From positions 62,001-126,000 of the forward strand of contig NZ_BSCT01000001.1 of the NCBI RefSeq assembly GCF_030159255.1: DNA of 64,000 bases. Reading direction: 5' to 3'. The DNA comes from Bradyrhizobium sp. SSBR45G (lineage in GTDB: Bacteria > Pseudomonadota > Alphaproteobacteria > Rhizobiales > Xanthobacteraceae). The notes below the pieces were generated by a model that had not been told where the DNA came from, searched no databases, and saw only the letters and a list, made by a program, of their open reading frames with translations. This document shows, one piece after another, positions 1 through 9,252 of this stretch. Position numbers and translations under genes: made by a program. Within the stretch, counting starts at the first letter, position 1. Every line of letters starts with the position of its first letter.

Positions 1-150
1 CGCGCCGCCCCGGTTCCAGTCAAGAGGGGACGCGCGCATTCTCATCCTGGTTTCCGACCCAATTTGCACGCAAGATTCAGGCAATGATTCGGCAGCGGAT
101 TCGCCGTTGACCACCGTCGTCGGCGCGACCGCCGTCCAGGGATTATTGCC

Positions 151-1035
151 ATGGTCTTTTTCAAGCGTGAGCTGAGCCCGGTCGAAATCTTCGAGCGCGC
201 GCTGAAGGACAAGCAGGCTGCAAAGCAGCGACTCGCGCAACGGCTGCGCGTGGCCGAGCAGGCGCTGGAAGAGAAGCGGGTTGCCGCCGAGCGGCTCGCC
301 AAGGCGGGCGCGAGCAACGGCCAACTCGACCGCGTCGAAGCGAAGATGCAGGCGGTCGAGCACAAGGCCAAGGTGCTGCGCGCGGCCGTCTCCGAATGCG
401 ACGAGCAGATCATCCTCGCGGAGCGCGCCTTTGCCGACGCCGTCGCGCAGCGTGATCGCGACCGGGCCGCCAATGACATCGAGGCGGTGGCCTCGGCGAT
501 CGAGCTGGCCGTTCCGCGCTTCGAGATCGGCGCGGCCGCACTCGTCGATGCTGTCACGCGCGGCCGCGCCGCCTTGAGCGAAGCCAGCCGTTTCGCGACC
601 GATGTCGACGACATCCGGCGCGAGGTGCTCTCGGCTGCGGAGCTGATCTGCTGGGAATTGCGCGCCGCCGCGACGCGCACGCGTGCCGGCAACATCAACG
701 TGGCCCTGCTGGCACCTCCCGAGGTCAGGCAGCTGCCGGCTCCCGAGACCGACCGTCAGATGATCTACACCCTCAGTCCGCTGACCTGGCGCGAGGGCGA
801 GGAGGTGAAGCGCGTGGCCGCGTTCACCATGACGGCGCTGCCCAAGGCGCTGCTGCCGCTCGCGCTGGCCCACCAGCATGTCGACTATCTGAATGCCCGG
901 CGGGTGCAGACGCTCATGCATGTCCATGGCAGCGGGCCGCAGCAGAGCGAGCCGTTGCCGGACGATCCGGCTCTGGTCGATCTCGACGCGCTGGGCGCGC
1001 CGGCCGAGGAGACACCGCGCGCCGATGTCGCCTGA
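151..1035 (+). CDS. Coiled-coil protein of unknown function (294 aa)
   Basis: The protein has no signal peptide or membrane segment. Residues about 10-110 are Ala, Glu, Lys, Arg and Gln rich with heptad-like spacing (elements such as AKQRLAQRLRVAEQALEEKR), which predicts a long coiled coil. The C-terminal third (about 200-294) looks globular and ends in an acidic, Pro-containing tail. The start at 151 follows an in-frame upstream gap and gives a typical cytosolic N-terminus (MVFFKREL). The stop overlaps the start of the following cytochrome-like gene by 11 bases, so the two are probably co-transcribed. I do not recognise the family; similar coiled-coil proteins are often cytoskeletal or scaffold-like, but nothing here proves that. 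Confidence 0.75.
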   Translation: MVFFKRELSPVEIFERALKDKQAAKQRLAQRLRVAEQALEEKRVAAERLAKAGASNGQLDRVEAKMQAVEHKAKVLRAAVSECDEQIILAERAFADAVAQRDRDRAANDIEAVASAIELAVPRFEIGAAALVDAVTRGRAALSEASRFATDVDDIRREVLSAAELICWELRAAATRTRAGNINVALLAPPEVRQLPAPETDRQMIYTLSPLTWREGEEVKRVAAFTMTALPKALLPLALAHQHVDYLNARRVQTLMHVHGSGPQQSEPLPDDPALVDLDALGAPAEETPRADVA

Positions 1036-1426
1036 GCGTTGCGAGCGGGCAGGGGCGCCACCGCGCCGGGCCGGCGCGGCGATGGGGCTCGGATCAGCCG
1101 CGGCGTTGCTGCTGATGCTGGCCAACAGCGCAAGCGCCGAAAACCTCGATGCCGGAAAATCCGGCGCGCGGCTGTTTGCCGACAGTTGTGCGGCCTGTCA
1201 CCGCTCGGCGCGCGGCCTCGCCAAGGGACGCTTCCGCCTGACGCTCTATCTGTTCCTGCAGCAGCATTACACGAGCAGCGCCGACTCGGCATCGGCGCTG
1301 AGCACCTATCTGCAGTCGGTCGATGCGCCGGCCGGGTTGCCGGGGCGCAAGGTGAAGCCGACGCGCCGATTGCAGCAGGGTGAGCCACGGCCACCGCGGC
1401 CGCCGCTGCCCGTCCGCGGTCGTTAG
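1025..1426 (+). CDS. Small exported c-type cytochrome-like protein
   Basis: A CAACH heme-attachment motif (CxxCH) lies in the segment ADSCAACHRSARGLAKG, about 40 residues after a hydrophobic stretch (SAAALLLMLANSASA) that reads as a signal peptide ending in an AxA-type site. The mature part is only about 90 residues and ends in a basic, Pro-rich tail. A clear distal Met ligand region is not obvious, so the electron-transfer role is inferred from the heme motif. Two starts are possible: ATG 1025, which overlaps the upstream stop, or ATG 1082 just before the hydrophobic segment. The latter gives a cleaner signal peptide. Overlap with the upstream gene suggests translational coupling. Confidence 0.7.
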   Translation: MSPERCERAGAPPRRAGAAMGLGSAAALLLMLANSASAENLDAGKSGARLFADSCAACHRSARGLAKGRFRLTLYLFLQQHYTSSADSASALSTYLQSVDAPAGLPGRKVKPTRRLQQGEPRPPRPPLPVRGR

Positions 1427-1736
1427 AGCTTTCCGGAGGCTGCTCGCATGCCGCGCGGGTTCGTCGCGCTGCACGGCAGCGCGAACTGATGGACGCGTGG
1501 GGGCCAGCGCCCGCAATTTACCGGGCGTCGTCATCCGGGTGTGGCCGACCCCTGCAACCTGGGCTATGCTTCTCGACCGAGGCGGTGGATACGGCCTGAC
1601 GGACCCGACCTGACTCGTCCGACATCGAGTCCTGTCCCGCGCCGTGACGTGCCGTGATGCGTCTTGCTGAATCGTGTTTTGCCGTGTCGTGTTTTTTGGC
1701 GTTGTGTCTTGAGCTGTCTGAGGCGGGGCGGCAGCG
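1427..1736. other. Intergenic stretch with G/T-rich low-complexity segment
   Basis: No gene is supported here. From about 1640 to 1722 the plus strand is strongly G/T-biased and built from loosely repeated cgtgttttg and tgccgtg elements. It precedes the HD-domain gene by a few dozen bases. A comparable repeat of gtgttttg-type units occurs at 15971-16012. I see no hairpin or promoter that stands out. Confidence 0.5.
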
Positions 1737-2573
1737 ATGATGACCTTACCGGAGCTCGCAGCAGCGGCATTGGAGCGTTTTCTCAGCTCCTATATGCGCC
1801 GGCGGTTCGGATCCTCCCACACCCAGCTGTCGGAGACGCTCCCGGCGGCTGCGCGCACGGCGCTCGAATGCATCGGCAACAGCGATGCGCTCTATCACAA
1901 CGTCGAGCACACCTTGCTGGTGACGCTCGCAGGCCATGAGATCCTGCGCGGGCGCGCACTCCATAGCCACATGACCGCGGACGATTACGTCCACGTGATC
2001 ATGGCGTGTCTGCTCCACGACATCGGCTATGTGCGCGGCCTGTTCAAGGAGGACGACGGCGACGGCTTCGTCGTCGATCGCGGCGGCCGCAAGGTCTGCC
2101 TGCCGCGCGGCTCCTCCGACGCAAGCCTGATGCCGTATCACGTCGACCGCTCCAAGCTGTACGTGATCAACCGCATCGAAGGCATGGCGCCGCTCGACAA
2201 GGACCGCATCGCGCGCGCCATCGAGGGCACGCGCTTTCCGCCGCTCGCCGGCCAGCAGTTCGACGAGGAGCAGTCGATCGTGCGCGCCGCCGACCTGATC
2301 GGACAGCTCGGCGATCCCAACTACATCCGCAAGGCCAACGCGCTGTATCACGAGTTCGAGGAGGTCGGCATCAACCGGCAGCTCGGCTACGGCTCGCCCG
2401 CCGACATCGTCAATCGCTATCCGCAGTTCTATTGGAACAGCGTCGCGCCGCACATCCAGACCGAGATCCGCTATCTCAACATGACCTCGACCGGGCGGCA
2501 GTGGATCGCCAATCTCTACGCCAACGTGTTCCGTGCCGAGCGCGACATCTCGCTGTCCGGCCCGCAGAACTGA
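1737..2573 (+). CDS. HD-domain metal-dependent phosphohydrolase (278 aa)
   Basis: The sequence carries the HD-superfamily signature: an early His in YHNVEHT (about residue 60), the HD doublet in LLHDIGY (about 99) and a later Asp in VRAADLIGQLGD. These residues would bind one or two divalent metal ions for hydrolysis of a phosphoester or cyclic nucleotide. There is no GYP motif, so it is not a classical cyclic-di-GMP HD-GYP enzyme, and no attached sensory domain. It is cytosolic, with no signal peptide. Two tandem ATGs (1737 and 1740) make the start uncertain by one codon. The substrate cannot be deduced from sequence, and the neighbours do not suggest a pathway. Confidence 0.85.
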   Translation: MMTLPELAAAALERFLSSYMRRRFGSSHTQLSETLPAAARTALECIGNSDALYHNVEHTLLVTLAGHEILRGRALHSHMTADDYVHVIMACLLHDIGYVRGLFKEDDGDGFVVDRGGRKVCLPRGSSDASLMPYHVDRSKLYVINRIEGMAPLDKDRIARAIEGTRFPPLAGQQFDEEQSIVRAADLIGQLGDPNYIRKANALYHEFEEVGINRQLGYGSPADIVNRYPQFYWNSVAPHIQTEIRYLNMTSTGRQWIANLYANVFRAERDISLSGPQN

Positions 2574-2753
2574 TGAGCCCGGCGCGCTGACCCGGACGGT
2601 TGATCCGACTCCGTCACAACCACCATCATTCCGGGGCAACACCGCAGGCCTTGAACACGGAATCTCGATATCGTCTTGCGTCCATTCCGAATGGTCTTTG
2701 GACTCGGTTGACGGCGGAAACACAACGGCTCGGCTCCGTCTGATACAGTCGGA

Positions 2754-3428
2754 CTAACGCCGGCCGCCGACCTCGTCGATATGGTCGAGCAGATCGGCCG
2801 GATCCTCGTAGACGCGAATGGCGCCGGACTGCCGCAACTCCTCCGAGCCGTAGCCGCCGCTCAGCAGGCCGACGCCGAGCGCGCGGCAGCGCGTCGCCGC
2901 CAGCATGTCCCAGATGCTGTCGCCGACCACGACCGCGCGCTCGATCGGCATATCCAGACGCGCGGCGGCGGCCAGGAACAGGTCGGGATCGGGCTTGGCA
3001 AAGCGGACCTCGTCGCGGGTCACGACCGCGCTCTGCCGGGGATCGACGCCGAGGGCGGCGAGATTGACGGCGGCGGTCTCCATGCGGCCGCTGGTTGCGA
3101 TCGCCCAGGGGATGCCGGCATCGGTCAGGAAGGCCAGCAGCTCGCGGGCGCCGGGAAGCGGGCGGACCTGCTGTCCCAGCCCCTGATAGGCGGCCGCATG
3201 CGCGCGCCTGAGCCGCTCGATCCGCTCCGGCTCCATGGCACAGCCGGTCTCGCGCAGCAGCTGGTTGGTGAACAGCCCTCCGCTCATGCCGATCTTGCGA
3301 TGGATGCGCCAGACCGACAGCTCGATGCTCTCGGCATCGAGCGCCGTCTTCCACGCCAGCACATGCTGATAGACGCTGTCGACCAGCGTGCCGTCGAGGT
3401 CGAACAGAAAGGCGGTTTCGATGCGCAT
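2754..3428 (-). CDS. HAD-superfamily phosphatase, subfamily IA-like (224 aa)
   Basis: All four HAD motifs are visible: motif I FDLDGTLVDS near the N-terminus with the nucleophile Asp and general-acid Asp, motif II Thr/Ser in AIATSGRMET, motif III Lys in RFAKPDPDLF, and motif IV Asp in VVGDSIWDM. A helical cap domain lies between motifs I and II, as in phosphoglycolate phosphatase or beta-phosphoglucomutase relatives. The chosen ATG at 3428 puts the motif I strand immediately at the N-terminus, as usual for the family. Longer upstream starts add an unconserved basic stretch. The substrate is unknown; it may be a sugar phosphate, phosphoglycolate or a damaged metabolite. Confidence 0.88.
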   Translation of the reverse strand: MRIETAFLFDLDGTLVDSVYQHVLAWKTALDAESIELSVWRIHRKIGMSGGLFTNQLLRETGCAMEPERIERLRRAHAAAYQGLGQQVRPLPGARELLAFLTDAGIPWAIATSGRMETAAVNLAALGVDPRQSAVVTRDEVRFAKPDPDLFLAAAARLDMPIERAVVVGDSIWDMLAATRCRALGVGLLSGGYGSEELRQSGAIRVYEDPADLLDHIDEVGGRR

Positions 3429-3613
3429 GGTTTGCTCCGAGGCCCTGATGATGGCCGAGAGCCAAGCGGCTGCGGCCGTTCGGGTTCCTTCCCCGGTGAG
3501 CGATCGCGCTTCAAGCGTCGGGAACGCCGTCTTCGGGTTCCCGATGCGCCAGGCTGGTGGGACTTGACGCGCCCGCACAAAGCGGGCCCGTCAGCCCTTC
3601 CGTGGCCGTCGGC

Positions 3614-4000
3614 TCAGCCTTTGGGACGAATGAAGCCGGCGAGGGTCTTCTTGTGCTCCTCGCACCAGTTCGTCATGCCGAGGCGGCGCTGGTCCATGTC
3701 GATGGCCTGCGTGGCCACCGCGACTTCGGCCATCAGGTCATCGTCCTGCTTCTCGCCCATCTTGCCGCCCGTGTGCAAATAGGCGATCGCCTTGCGGACC
3801 TTTTCCGTGGTGCCGTCGGGCATCTGCATGTCCTGCGCCTTCTGGACCAGATCCTGATAGACGACGTCGATCCCGGGACATTCGACCTTGGTGGCAAAGG
3901 CCTCCAGCACCATGGTCGTATAGACATGGCGCGGCTCGGCATGGACCGGAACCACGGCGGCGGCCGTCAGTACGGCCGCAATGGTCAACTTCAAACGCAT
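3614..4000 (-). CDS. Small exported protein of unknown function (128 aa)
   Basis: The first 21 residues (MRLKLTIAAVLTAAAVVPVHA) form a Sec signal peptide with an AxA-like cleavage site before EPRHVY. The mature protein of about 107 residues is charged, has two cysteines (in VECPG and NWCEEH) that could form a disulfide, and looks all-helical. I recognise no named domain. An HdeA-like acid-stress fold would fit the size and the Cys pair, but that is a guess. The gene stands alone between the HAD phosphatase and a 68-residue protein on the same strand. Confidence 0.7.
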   Translation of the reverse strand: MRLKLTIAAVLTAAAVVPVHAEPRHVYTTMVLEAFATKVECPGIDVVYQDLVQKAQDMQMPDGTTEKVRKAIAYLHTGGKMGEKQDDDLMAEVAVATQAIDMDQRRLGMTNWCEEHKKTLAGFIRPKG

Positions 4001-4099
4001 ACGCAGTAATCCTCCCGCTTGTTTTCAGGGAGGCTAGCGTCTGACCGCAACGCGATCAACAACGAGGGCAGTGCAACAGGACGATTTGATCGCGCGCCG

Positions 4100-4306
4100 C
4101 TATTTGTTCAGCCGGCGCTCCTGCTCCTTGAGCAGCAGGTCCAGATCCTCGCTCTGCTGAGCCAGCCGGTCGGCGTTGCGCTCCTCGTCGGCGGCGCCGG
4201 ACTGCGAGGCGGCCTGCTCGGTGATCTGGCGGATGTTGTCGCGCAGGATCGCGATGCGGTCGGCGAGTTCGGCGTCGGACAGGATGGTCGGATCGGTCAG
4301 GCTCAT
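4100..4306 (-). CDS. Small helical protein of unknown function (68 aa)
   Basis: A short soluble protein starting MSLTDPTILSD and rich in Glu, Gln, Leu and Arg, likely a helical hairpin or coiled coil (LAQQSEDLDLLLKEQERRL). The start at 4306 is preferred over an in-frame ATG at 4321 because it lacks an odd MCEGI extension. There is no signal peptide and no recognised family. Confidence 0.6.
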   Translation of the reverse strand: MSLTDPTILSDAELADRIAILRDNIRQITEQAASQSGAADEERNADRLAQQSEDLDLLLKEQERRLNK

Positions 4307-4437
4307 GATCCCCTCGCACATGCGCTCATTGGCCTGCTCCTTAGCTCGGAAAGCCGCGCCGGGACAAGTGTCTCGCGGCGCGCCGTCACGCGCAGCCCGC
4401 TGAGGCGATGCACGCCCTGTGGCGGCCGGCCGCGCCT

Positions 4438-5334
4438 TCAGCGCACCGGCATCGGCGGTCGGACGACCGGCTGGTCCGGATCGGTAGCGGCGGGAGCGGA
4501 GGGCAGGGCCATCGGCGCCGGCGGCGGTGGCACCATGGCGGCCGTCGCCGGGGCCGGCGGCCGGGGCCGGTGCGGCACCGGCAGTCCCGGCTGTGCCGGT
4601 GTCACGGCAGCCGTCGCAGGACGCGGGGCGGGCCGCTGCCGCGAGATCGTCTGTCCGATGGCTTGCGGATCGAACGGCCGCGCTTCGGCCGTCCGCTCGC
4701 TGGGCCTGTCGCTGGGCTTGGCTTCCGCCACGCGCGCCATCTCGCGGGCCATCTGATCCTGGCCTGATTTGAGCTGGGCGAGGCTCGTCTTCAGCTCGGT
4801 GATCTGCTGGTTCAGGGCGGCGAGGTCATGGGCCATGGATTGCAGCAGCTGCGCCTGCTCCTGCGACGCGCCGGCGCCGAGCGCACCCGTCGCGGGCTCC
4901 TGCGCCGGAGATGCTGCGGCCGCAGCCGTCTCCTGCGTCGACGACGCGGCCGGCTGCGCGCCATCCTTGTCGGCGTTCGACACCAGCGAGATCCGCGGCA
5001 TCCAGTGCGCGACCACCTCCTGGGCCTGGTCGCCATAGCTCTGCCAGGCGGCTGCGGCGACGGCACTGCCGACCGCGAACAGCACGGCCAGTACGGTGCG
5101 CAGCACCCAGGTGCCGAGTGTCGTGCGTCCCCCGGCTGCGGCGAGGTCACCGCCGGCCGTCGCCTGCGTTCTGAACTCGGGATCAATCTTGGGCGAGGGG
5201 ACATCCGGCGGCCGTTGCGCGCTGCGCCGGTCGGCGTCGACGGCCGCTCGATCGCCACGGGCCGCCAGCACGATCTCGGGGTCGATCACGGCGTGGGGCT
5301 GCTGATCGCTGTCTTTCGTCGTCGTTGCAAGCAT
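4438..5334 (-). CDS. Single-pass membrane protein with coiled coil and Pro/Ala-rich tail (298 aa)
   Basis: Order of parts: a hydrophilic N-terminus of about 75 residues, one membrane segment (TWVLRTVLAVLFAVGSAVAA), a periplasmic Ala/Ser/Gln linker, a coiled coil (SMAHDLAALNQQITELKTSLAQLK) and a C-terminal region rich in Pro and Ala. The start at 5334 (MLATTTKDSDQQPHAV) is chosen because the upstream extension is an acidic low-complexity string. From memory, a family with this layout is common in Bradyrhizobium, but no function is known to me. Long Pro-rich tails can span the periplasm, so an envelope structural role is possible but not shown. Confidence 0.7.
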   Translation of the reverse strand: MLATTTKDSDQQPHAVIDPEIVLAARGDRAAVDADRRSAQRPPDVPSPKIDPEFRTQATAGGDLAAAGGRTTLGTWVLRTVLAVLFAVGSAVAAAAWQSYGDQAQEVVAHWMPRISLVSNADKDGAQPAASSTQETAAAAASPAQEPATGALGAGASQEQAQLLQSMAHDLAALNQQITELKTSLAQLKSGQDQMAREMARVAEAKPSDRPSERTAEARPFDPQAIGQTISRQRPAPRPATAAVTPAQPGLPVPHRPRPPAPATAAMVPPPPAPMALPSAPAATDPDQPVVRPPMPVR

Positions 5335-5831
5335 TGACGCTCCGTCCTCCGTTTCGTCCGCCTCATCGGCGGCGCTCGGCTCCGTCCCGATGTCTCCTAC
5401 CAACGCATCGTCGTACTAACGTCCGTCGTACCAACGTCCCGTGGCAGAAGCCTTCGTCGCAGCAACGTCTCGTGGCGCCCACATCGGATGGCGAGGTCAT
5501 CTGCTGACGACGACGTCACGCGACGCTCGGCCCGCGGGCCGCTTCAGAACAGAACCTGGATACTGTGTCCCGCGTGCGCAGGCATCTGCATGTGCACGGT
5601 GTTGGTCGTGGCTCGATGCTCCGGAACGTCCCATCATCGTTCCGCCACATCGCGGCTCGGCTGATTCCTTCGCGTCCTCCGCAGTCTCTGCCATATCAGG
5701 CCAAACCAAGGCAAAGGCATGGCAGCCTTGCGCGCGACCATCCGGCCGCAGAGCGAGCATACTCCCAATGAGCGGAGAAGGCTACGCCGATGGTATTACC
5801 GGCCCGCTCGGCCATTGTTGCCCACGATGCC
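5335..5831. other. Intergenic region between kinase and membrane protein
   Basis: No gene is supported. A tandem 15-base repeat occurs at 5409-5423 and 5424-5438 (cgtcgtactaacgtc, then the same with one change), followed by a more diverged third copy near 5455. No clear promoter or terminator hairpin was found. Confidence 0.45.
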
Positions 5832-7904
5832 TCACTGCTTGACGATCTCATCGGCAGGCAGCCACATCTCGCAGCGCAGACCGCTCGGCTCGAAACGTCT
5901 GATGACGCGCGCGCCGACCTCGTAGGGAAGCATCTGCTCGAGCAGCACCGTTCCGAAGCCGTGCCGGTGCGCGCCGAGCGCATGGCCCGAGAGGCCGGTC
6001 TCGATCCAATCGATGACGAGCCAGCGGATCGCCTCGTGCTCGTCGAGCCGCCACGCGATGCTGATGAATCCGCGCGGCACGGTCAGCGCGCCGAATTTCA
6101 GCGCGTTGGTCGCGAGCTCATGCATCGCCAGCCCGATGCTCTCGGCCGCTTTCGCCTTGATCCGCACCCGCGGGCCCGACAGCGAGAACTGCCGATCCTC
6201 GCGCGCGGCGCCGGCGCGCAACTCATCGGCGATCAGCTCGGCAAGATCGAAGCCGGCGAGCGGATCGCGCGTGACGACGGCCTGGATGCGCGACAGCGCC
6301 GCGATGCGGCCCTCGAGATGGCTCGCGAAATCCTCGACGCTCTCGCTGGAGTCGCCGGTGCGGCGGATGATCGAGCGGATCACCGCGAGCAGGTTGCGCA
6401 CGCGGTGCTGCAGCTCGGCGTGCAGGAACTTCTGGTGCTCGGTGGCCTCGACCACGGCGGTGATGTCCTGGGTGATGCCGCCGATTCGCTGCACCCGCCC
6501 GGCGGCATCGACCATCGGGAAACTACGGATACGCAGCCAGCGGAGCGCGCCGTCGGTCTGCCTGATGATGCGGAAATCGGAGCTGTCGCGCTCGCCCCGC
6601 CGCGCGCATTCGAGACCCTCGATGACACCAGGCCGATCCTCCGGCAGCATCAGCTCGGTCCAAGGCGCGAGATGATCGCCCTGCAGCACCGCGCTCCGCG
6701 GCACGCCATAGATCGTTTCGAAGGCGGGGCTGAGATACTCCCAGCGCAGGCTGTCGGCGTCACGGATCCACAACACGTCCGAGGATGCCTCGCCGAACTG
6801 GCGGAAGCGCGCTTCGCTGTCGCGCAGCGCGGCTTCGGTCCGCTTGCGGTCGTCGATGTTCATCGCCAGCTCGACCAGCGTGCCGTCGCCGATGTCGCGG
6901 CCGGCGAACATCATCCAGGCCCGCTCCCCGTTCTTGCGGAAGTATTGCTTTTCATAAGGACCGATCCGTCCCGTGCGTTGCAGATGCGCGATCTGGGACG
7001 TCGAGCTCTCGAGCCACTCCGGCGGCGTCAGGCTCTTCCATGTGAGATGACGGCTTCGCACCTCCTCGCGCGAATAGCCGGTCATGTCGAGGAAGGCGTC
7101 GTTGGCATCGATCAGCACGCCCTCGGCATGATCGAAGAACAGCACGCCGACCGAGTCGATCTCCAGCAGCCGGCGCAGCCGATGCGCGCTCGAGCCCATG
7201 CTGGTGTCGCGAGGATCTGCAGGCACCGGCGGTGCATCCACGCGCAGCACGCTGCAGCTCAGCTGCGCGGCGAGATCGGGATCCGATTGCGTGAGCGCGA
7301 GCAGGTCGGGATCGATCGCCAGTTCGGGATGCGCCGCGGCCCAGAAATGCACCATGCGCAGATAGGCCAGGAACGCCGCCAGCAGCTCGAACCTGGCGTC
7401 GCCGAGCGCATGACGGATCGCCAGCCGGGAGCGAGCGGCCACAGCGCTCGGCAGGAACAGCGCCGCCGCAGCCGTGAACAGGTCGGCCTCGCTCTCGCTG
7501 CGCGGCTCGGGGATTTCCCGCGGCGCTGTCATCGCCTCGAGGCGGTCGAGGGCCGCGGCGACATCTGCGCCGTCGATGAGCGGAAGCGAGAGCAACTGGC
7601 GGGCCTGGTCAATCGTCTCCGGGCGGCACGCCGGATCGCCTCCAGGCCAGCCAAGCCCGACCAGGAAGCCGAAATGGCGCATCAGGCAATGGGACGAGCC
7701 GGCGAGGCGCGAGAGATGGACAGCGAGCCGCTCCTTGAACAAGGCGGGCAATGGCGCATCGAGATAGGCGCATTTCGCGACCTGCCACAACTGCCGGGTC
7801 GTCTCCGGAGCCGATGGGTGCGCCCGGAACAGATTGGGCATCAGCCCGAGGCGATGCACGATCTCCTGCTCAAAAGCTTCGTCGCCCATGCCCTGTTCGA
7901 CCAT
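5832..7904 (-). CDS. HWE-family sensor histidine kinase with AhpD-like and two PAS domains (690 aa)
   Basis: Residues about 30-110 resemble a carboxymuconolactone decarboxylase/AhpD helical domain (LFKERLAVHLSRLAGSSHC then RHFGFLVG). The CxxC of redox-active AhpD appears as SSHC. Two PAS domains follow (about 245-360 and 365-490; GYSREEV and IYGVPRSAV segments, each ending in a PAC-like strand). The kinase core has phospho-acceptor His500 in LQHRVRN, an HELATNALKFG N-box and the WxE motif (DWIET, about 632), which marks the HWE family. There is no membrane segment, so it senses a cytosolic signal such as redox state or a small ligand. The start at 7904 avoids overlap with the upstream Crp-type gene, which is 71 bases away and probably co-transcribed. 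No partner response regulator is adjacent. Confidence 0.88.
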   Translation of the reverse strand: MVEQGMGDEAFEQEIVHRLGLMPNLFRAHPSAPETTRQLWQVAKCAYLDAPLPALFKERLAVHLSRLAGSSHCLMRHFGFLVGLGWPGGDPACRPETIDQARQLLSLPLIDGADVAAALDRLEAMTAPREIPEPRSESEADLFTAAAALFLPSAVAARSRLAIRHALGDARFELLAAFLAYLRMVHFWAAAHPELAIDPDLLALTQSDPDLAAQLSCSVLRVDAPPVPADPRDTSMGSSAHRLRRLLEIDSVGVLFFDHAEGVLIDANDAFLDMTGYSREEVRSRHLTWKSLTPPEWLESSTSQIAHLQRTGRIGPYEKQYFRKNGERAWMMFAGRDIGDGTLVELAMNIDDRKRTEAALRDSEARFRQFGEASSDVLWIRDADSLRWEYLSPAFETIYGVPRSAVLQGDHLAPWTELMLPEDRPGVIEGLECARRGERDSSDFRIIRQTDGALRWLRIRSFPMVDAAGRVQRIGGITQDITAVVEATEHQKFLHAELQHRVRNLLAVIRSIIRRTGDSSESVEDFASHLEGRIAALSRIQAVVTRDPLAGFDLAELIADELRAGAAREDRQFSLSGPRVRIKAKAAESIGLAMHELATNALKFGALTVPRGFISIAWRLDEHEAIRWLVIDWIETGLSGHALGAHRHGFGTVLLEQMLPYEVGARVIRRFEPSGLRCEMWLPADEIVKQ

Positions 7905-7975
7905 TGCCGTTCTCCGGCACAATGCCCGAGCCGGTCGGCCTGGCGCAAGGCGCAGACGCCGGTGCAGGGAACGCC

Positions 7976-8713
7976 TCACTCATTGGCATCGAGCTGACGA
8001 CCTTCACGGTCCAAATGCAAGTAATTCGCATTGAACAGGCCGGCGCTCATGAGGCGATCGAGGTCGGGCAGCACCAGCATCTTGCCCTTCAGCACGATCA
8101 GGTCGCCCGCGCGCAGCTCCTGGAGCGTCCGGTTGACATGGACCTTCGACAGCCCGGTCGCCTCGGCGAGGTCGGCCTGCGTGAGCGGAAAGCTGCAGCC
8201 GTTGTCGTCGGCGAGGCCGGCGAGCCGCAGCCGGAAGAACAGCTCGCACAACAGATGCGCCATGCGCTCGGAGGCGGTGCGCTGTCCGAGGTTCATGGTC
8301 CATTCGCGCTGGATCGCGGCATTCACCAGCGTCTCCCACCAGAACGCCGTGGCGATGCGCGGATATCCGGCGGAGATCTCGTCGAAGAATTCGCGCGACA
8401 GATCGGCAATCGACACGGACGTGATCGTGCCGATCGAGTGGTCCATCTCACGCAGGATGAAGATATTGAGGTCGCAGATGTCGCCGGGCAGGAAGAACGA
8501 GACGATCTGGCGGCGGCCATCCTCGAGCTGCTTGTAGCGGCAGGCCCAGCCGTTGAGGATCAGATGGACGTCCTTCGGTTTCTCGCCCTCGCGCGCGATG
8601 TCCGTCCGCGGCGCAAACGTCCTGACCCGCTGCGCGGCAGCGCGGTTGAGCATCAAACGGTCGGCCGCCGAGAGACGGACGAAGTTCTCGAGCTTGCGGA
8701 TGAGATGACTCAA
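7976..8713 (-). CDS. Crp/Fnr-family transcription regulator (245 aa)
   Basis: An N-terminal cyclic-nucleotide-binding beta-barrel fold (about 20-130; GEKPKDVHLILNGWACRYK, FFLPGDICDL) is followed by a dimerisation helix and a C-terminal winged helix-turn-helix (LTQADLAEATGLSKVHVNRTLQEL, split here as LTQADLAEATG and LSKVHVNRTL). The N-terminal Cys cluster of FNR is absent, so it does not bind an iron-sulfur cluster in that way. The FNR-like HTH recognition helix suggests a TTGAT-like site, but none is obvious in its own upstream region. It precedes the HWE kinase on the same strand, so the pair may form one sensory unit. Confidence 0.9.
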   Translation of the reverse strand: MSHLIRKLENFVRLSAADRLMLNRAAAQRVRTFAPRTDIAREGEKPKDVHLILNGWACRYKQLEDGRRQIVSFFLPGDICDLNIFILREMDHSIGTITSVSIADLSREFFDEISAGYPRIATAFWWETLVNAAIQREWTMNLGQRTASERMAHLLCELFFRLRLAGLADDNGCSFPLTQADLAEATGLSKVHVNRTLQELRAGDLIVLKGKMLVLPDLDRLMSAGLFNANYLHLDREGRQLDANE

Positions 8714-9252
8714 GGACCGGTTCCCCCCCCGCCGGGCTTATAGGGGTTCCACGTGGTGCGACTACAATAACTTATGTTAGCATGATACCTCGTTAGCTGC
8801 GCATCTTTTTGCAGGAGCGACGAAACATCGAGACGCCGGCGAATGGCCGTCTGGGCTCGTGCAACGGCCTCCGCGAGGGCGGCCCCTGCATGGCGCGCCG
8901 TCGCAGGGCGTCGGCCGGAGTCGCGCTGTTCTGATTATTGTCGAAGGAGAAGGACTGGTTGCCGTTGCGTCGATCACGCGCTGATGCGCCTGGCCCGCGC
9001 CTGCAGCGTGGCGACCGGGTTGTCATCCTTGTCGCGACGGCCTAAGCGCGCGGCCGCGCACATACGCGACATCAGCCGTGCGTTGCCACGGTGCCGGCGC
9101 ATCGTGATGATCCGACAGGCAGAGGGCGACTTTCGCCTGACGCAGAGACCATGATGCGGGGACCCTGATATGCCGTGGTTCCGCGCACAGGCGAGGCGGA
9201 TGTCAGGCTCGGCGCAATCCGACAGGGATGCCGGCTGAACGCCAATCGACCA
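8714..9252. other. Intergenic region upstream of the Crp/Fnr gene
   Basis: Nothing coding is supported. A run of eight C residues (8726-8733) lies just upstream of the regulator start, and an AT-richer patch at about 8760-8800 is the likeliest promoter zone for it. The remainder has no distinct repeat or hairpin. Confidence 0.4.

Noticed and set aside
5790..7997. Frame of about 735 codons antisense to the HWE kinase
   Set aside because: Shadow frame with no recognisable motif. The kinase has a full domain set on the other strand.
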